A DNA stretch of 23,247 bases from positions 1 to 23,247 of the forward strand of contig NZOF01000067.1 in assembly GCA_002695185.1 (NCBI GenBank). The letters run 5' to 3'. Shown here piece by piece: positions 23,186-23,247 of the stretch. This stretch comes from Erythrobacter sp. (GTDB taxonomy: Bacteria > Pseudomonadota > Alphaproteobacteria > Sphingomonadales > Sphingomonadaceae). The position numbers and the translations under genes were made by a program. The notes beneath the pieces were generated by a model, which worked only from the letters and a program-made list of their open reading frames with translations, was not told where the DNA came from and searched no databases. Numbering within the stretch: position 1 is the stretch's first letter; each line of letters begins with the position of its first letter.

Positions 23186-23247
23186 ATGGATTGCGTCGCT
23201 TCGCTCGCAATGACGTAAATCCCCCTCCTCCCGTCATTGCGAGGAGC
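23186..23247. repeat. REP-like palindromic element, copy 3 (cut by right edge)
   Basis: ATGGATTGCGTCGCTTCGCT followed by CGCAATGACG is the left unit, and CGTCATTGCGAGGAGC at the very end is the beginning of the inverted right unit. The window stops before the closing GCAATCCAT. It lies 109 bases upstream of the cysS start. Confidence 0.8.

Overview
The window looks like a chromosomal segment of an alphaproteobacterium of the order Sphingomonadales, most likely an Erythrobacteraceae-type genome. The evidence is gene order and protein style: mutY / DUF721 / DsbA-like / smc, and rpmF-plsX-fabH-ihfA-merR, both familiar alphaproteobacterial neighbourhoods, together with high-GC Ala/Arg-rich coding sequence and a GAAC-N7-GAAC motif of the alphaproteobacterial LexA-box type. 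The genus is an inference. No rRNA, tRNA, CRISPR array, insertion sequence or prophage was recognised.

Layout. 1-1172 (-) is a Tat-exported class-C-type serine hydrolase cut by the left edge. 1289-1510 (+) is a small membrane protein whose stop overlaps that of mutY (1507-2526, -). Reading away from mutY are a DciA/DUF721 protein, two DsbA-like thiol oxidoreductases (one periplasmic, one a lipoprotein) and a full-length smc, ending at 8129. A TetR regulator with a 22-bp perfect operator and its overlapping MFS transporter follow (8253-9951).

From 13789 down to 9968 on the minus strand lie rpmF, plsX, fabH, ihfA, a MerR regulator and a metallophosphatase: ribosomal protein L32, entry points of fatty-acid/phospholipid synthesis, and a nucleoid protein. 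At 13956-15297 a membrane fatty-acid desaturase and an ArsR-type regulator are divergent around two copies of one palindromic operator. A YcbL-like metallo-hydrolase (15294-15962) and a small Gly-rich lipoprotein (16209-16577) follow, separated by a REP-like palindrome.

16677-18126 is the most interesting part. An S24-peptidase (LexA/CI-like) repressor faces a two-gene operon made of a short HTH-like protein and a protein of unknown function. Their shared 198-bp gap holds two palindromic operators lying on the repressor's own promoter, plus a LexA-box-like direct repeat on the side of the two-gene operon. It looks like a small stress-switch module. A D-2-hydroxyacid dehydrogenase follows (18146-19084, -).

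19.1-21.6 kb is accessory in character: a DUF2971 protein, about 630 bp of non-coding sequence with repeat debris, a four-TM hypothetical protein and another REP-like element, with visibly more A+T than its neighbours. cysS (21628-23076, -) closes the window. It is bracketed by two copies of the same REP-like element, the last one cut by the right edge.
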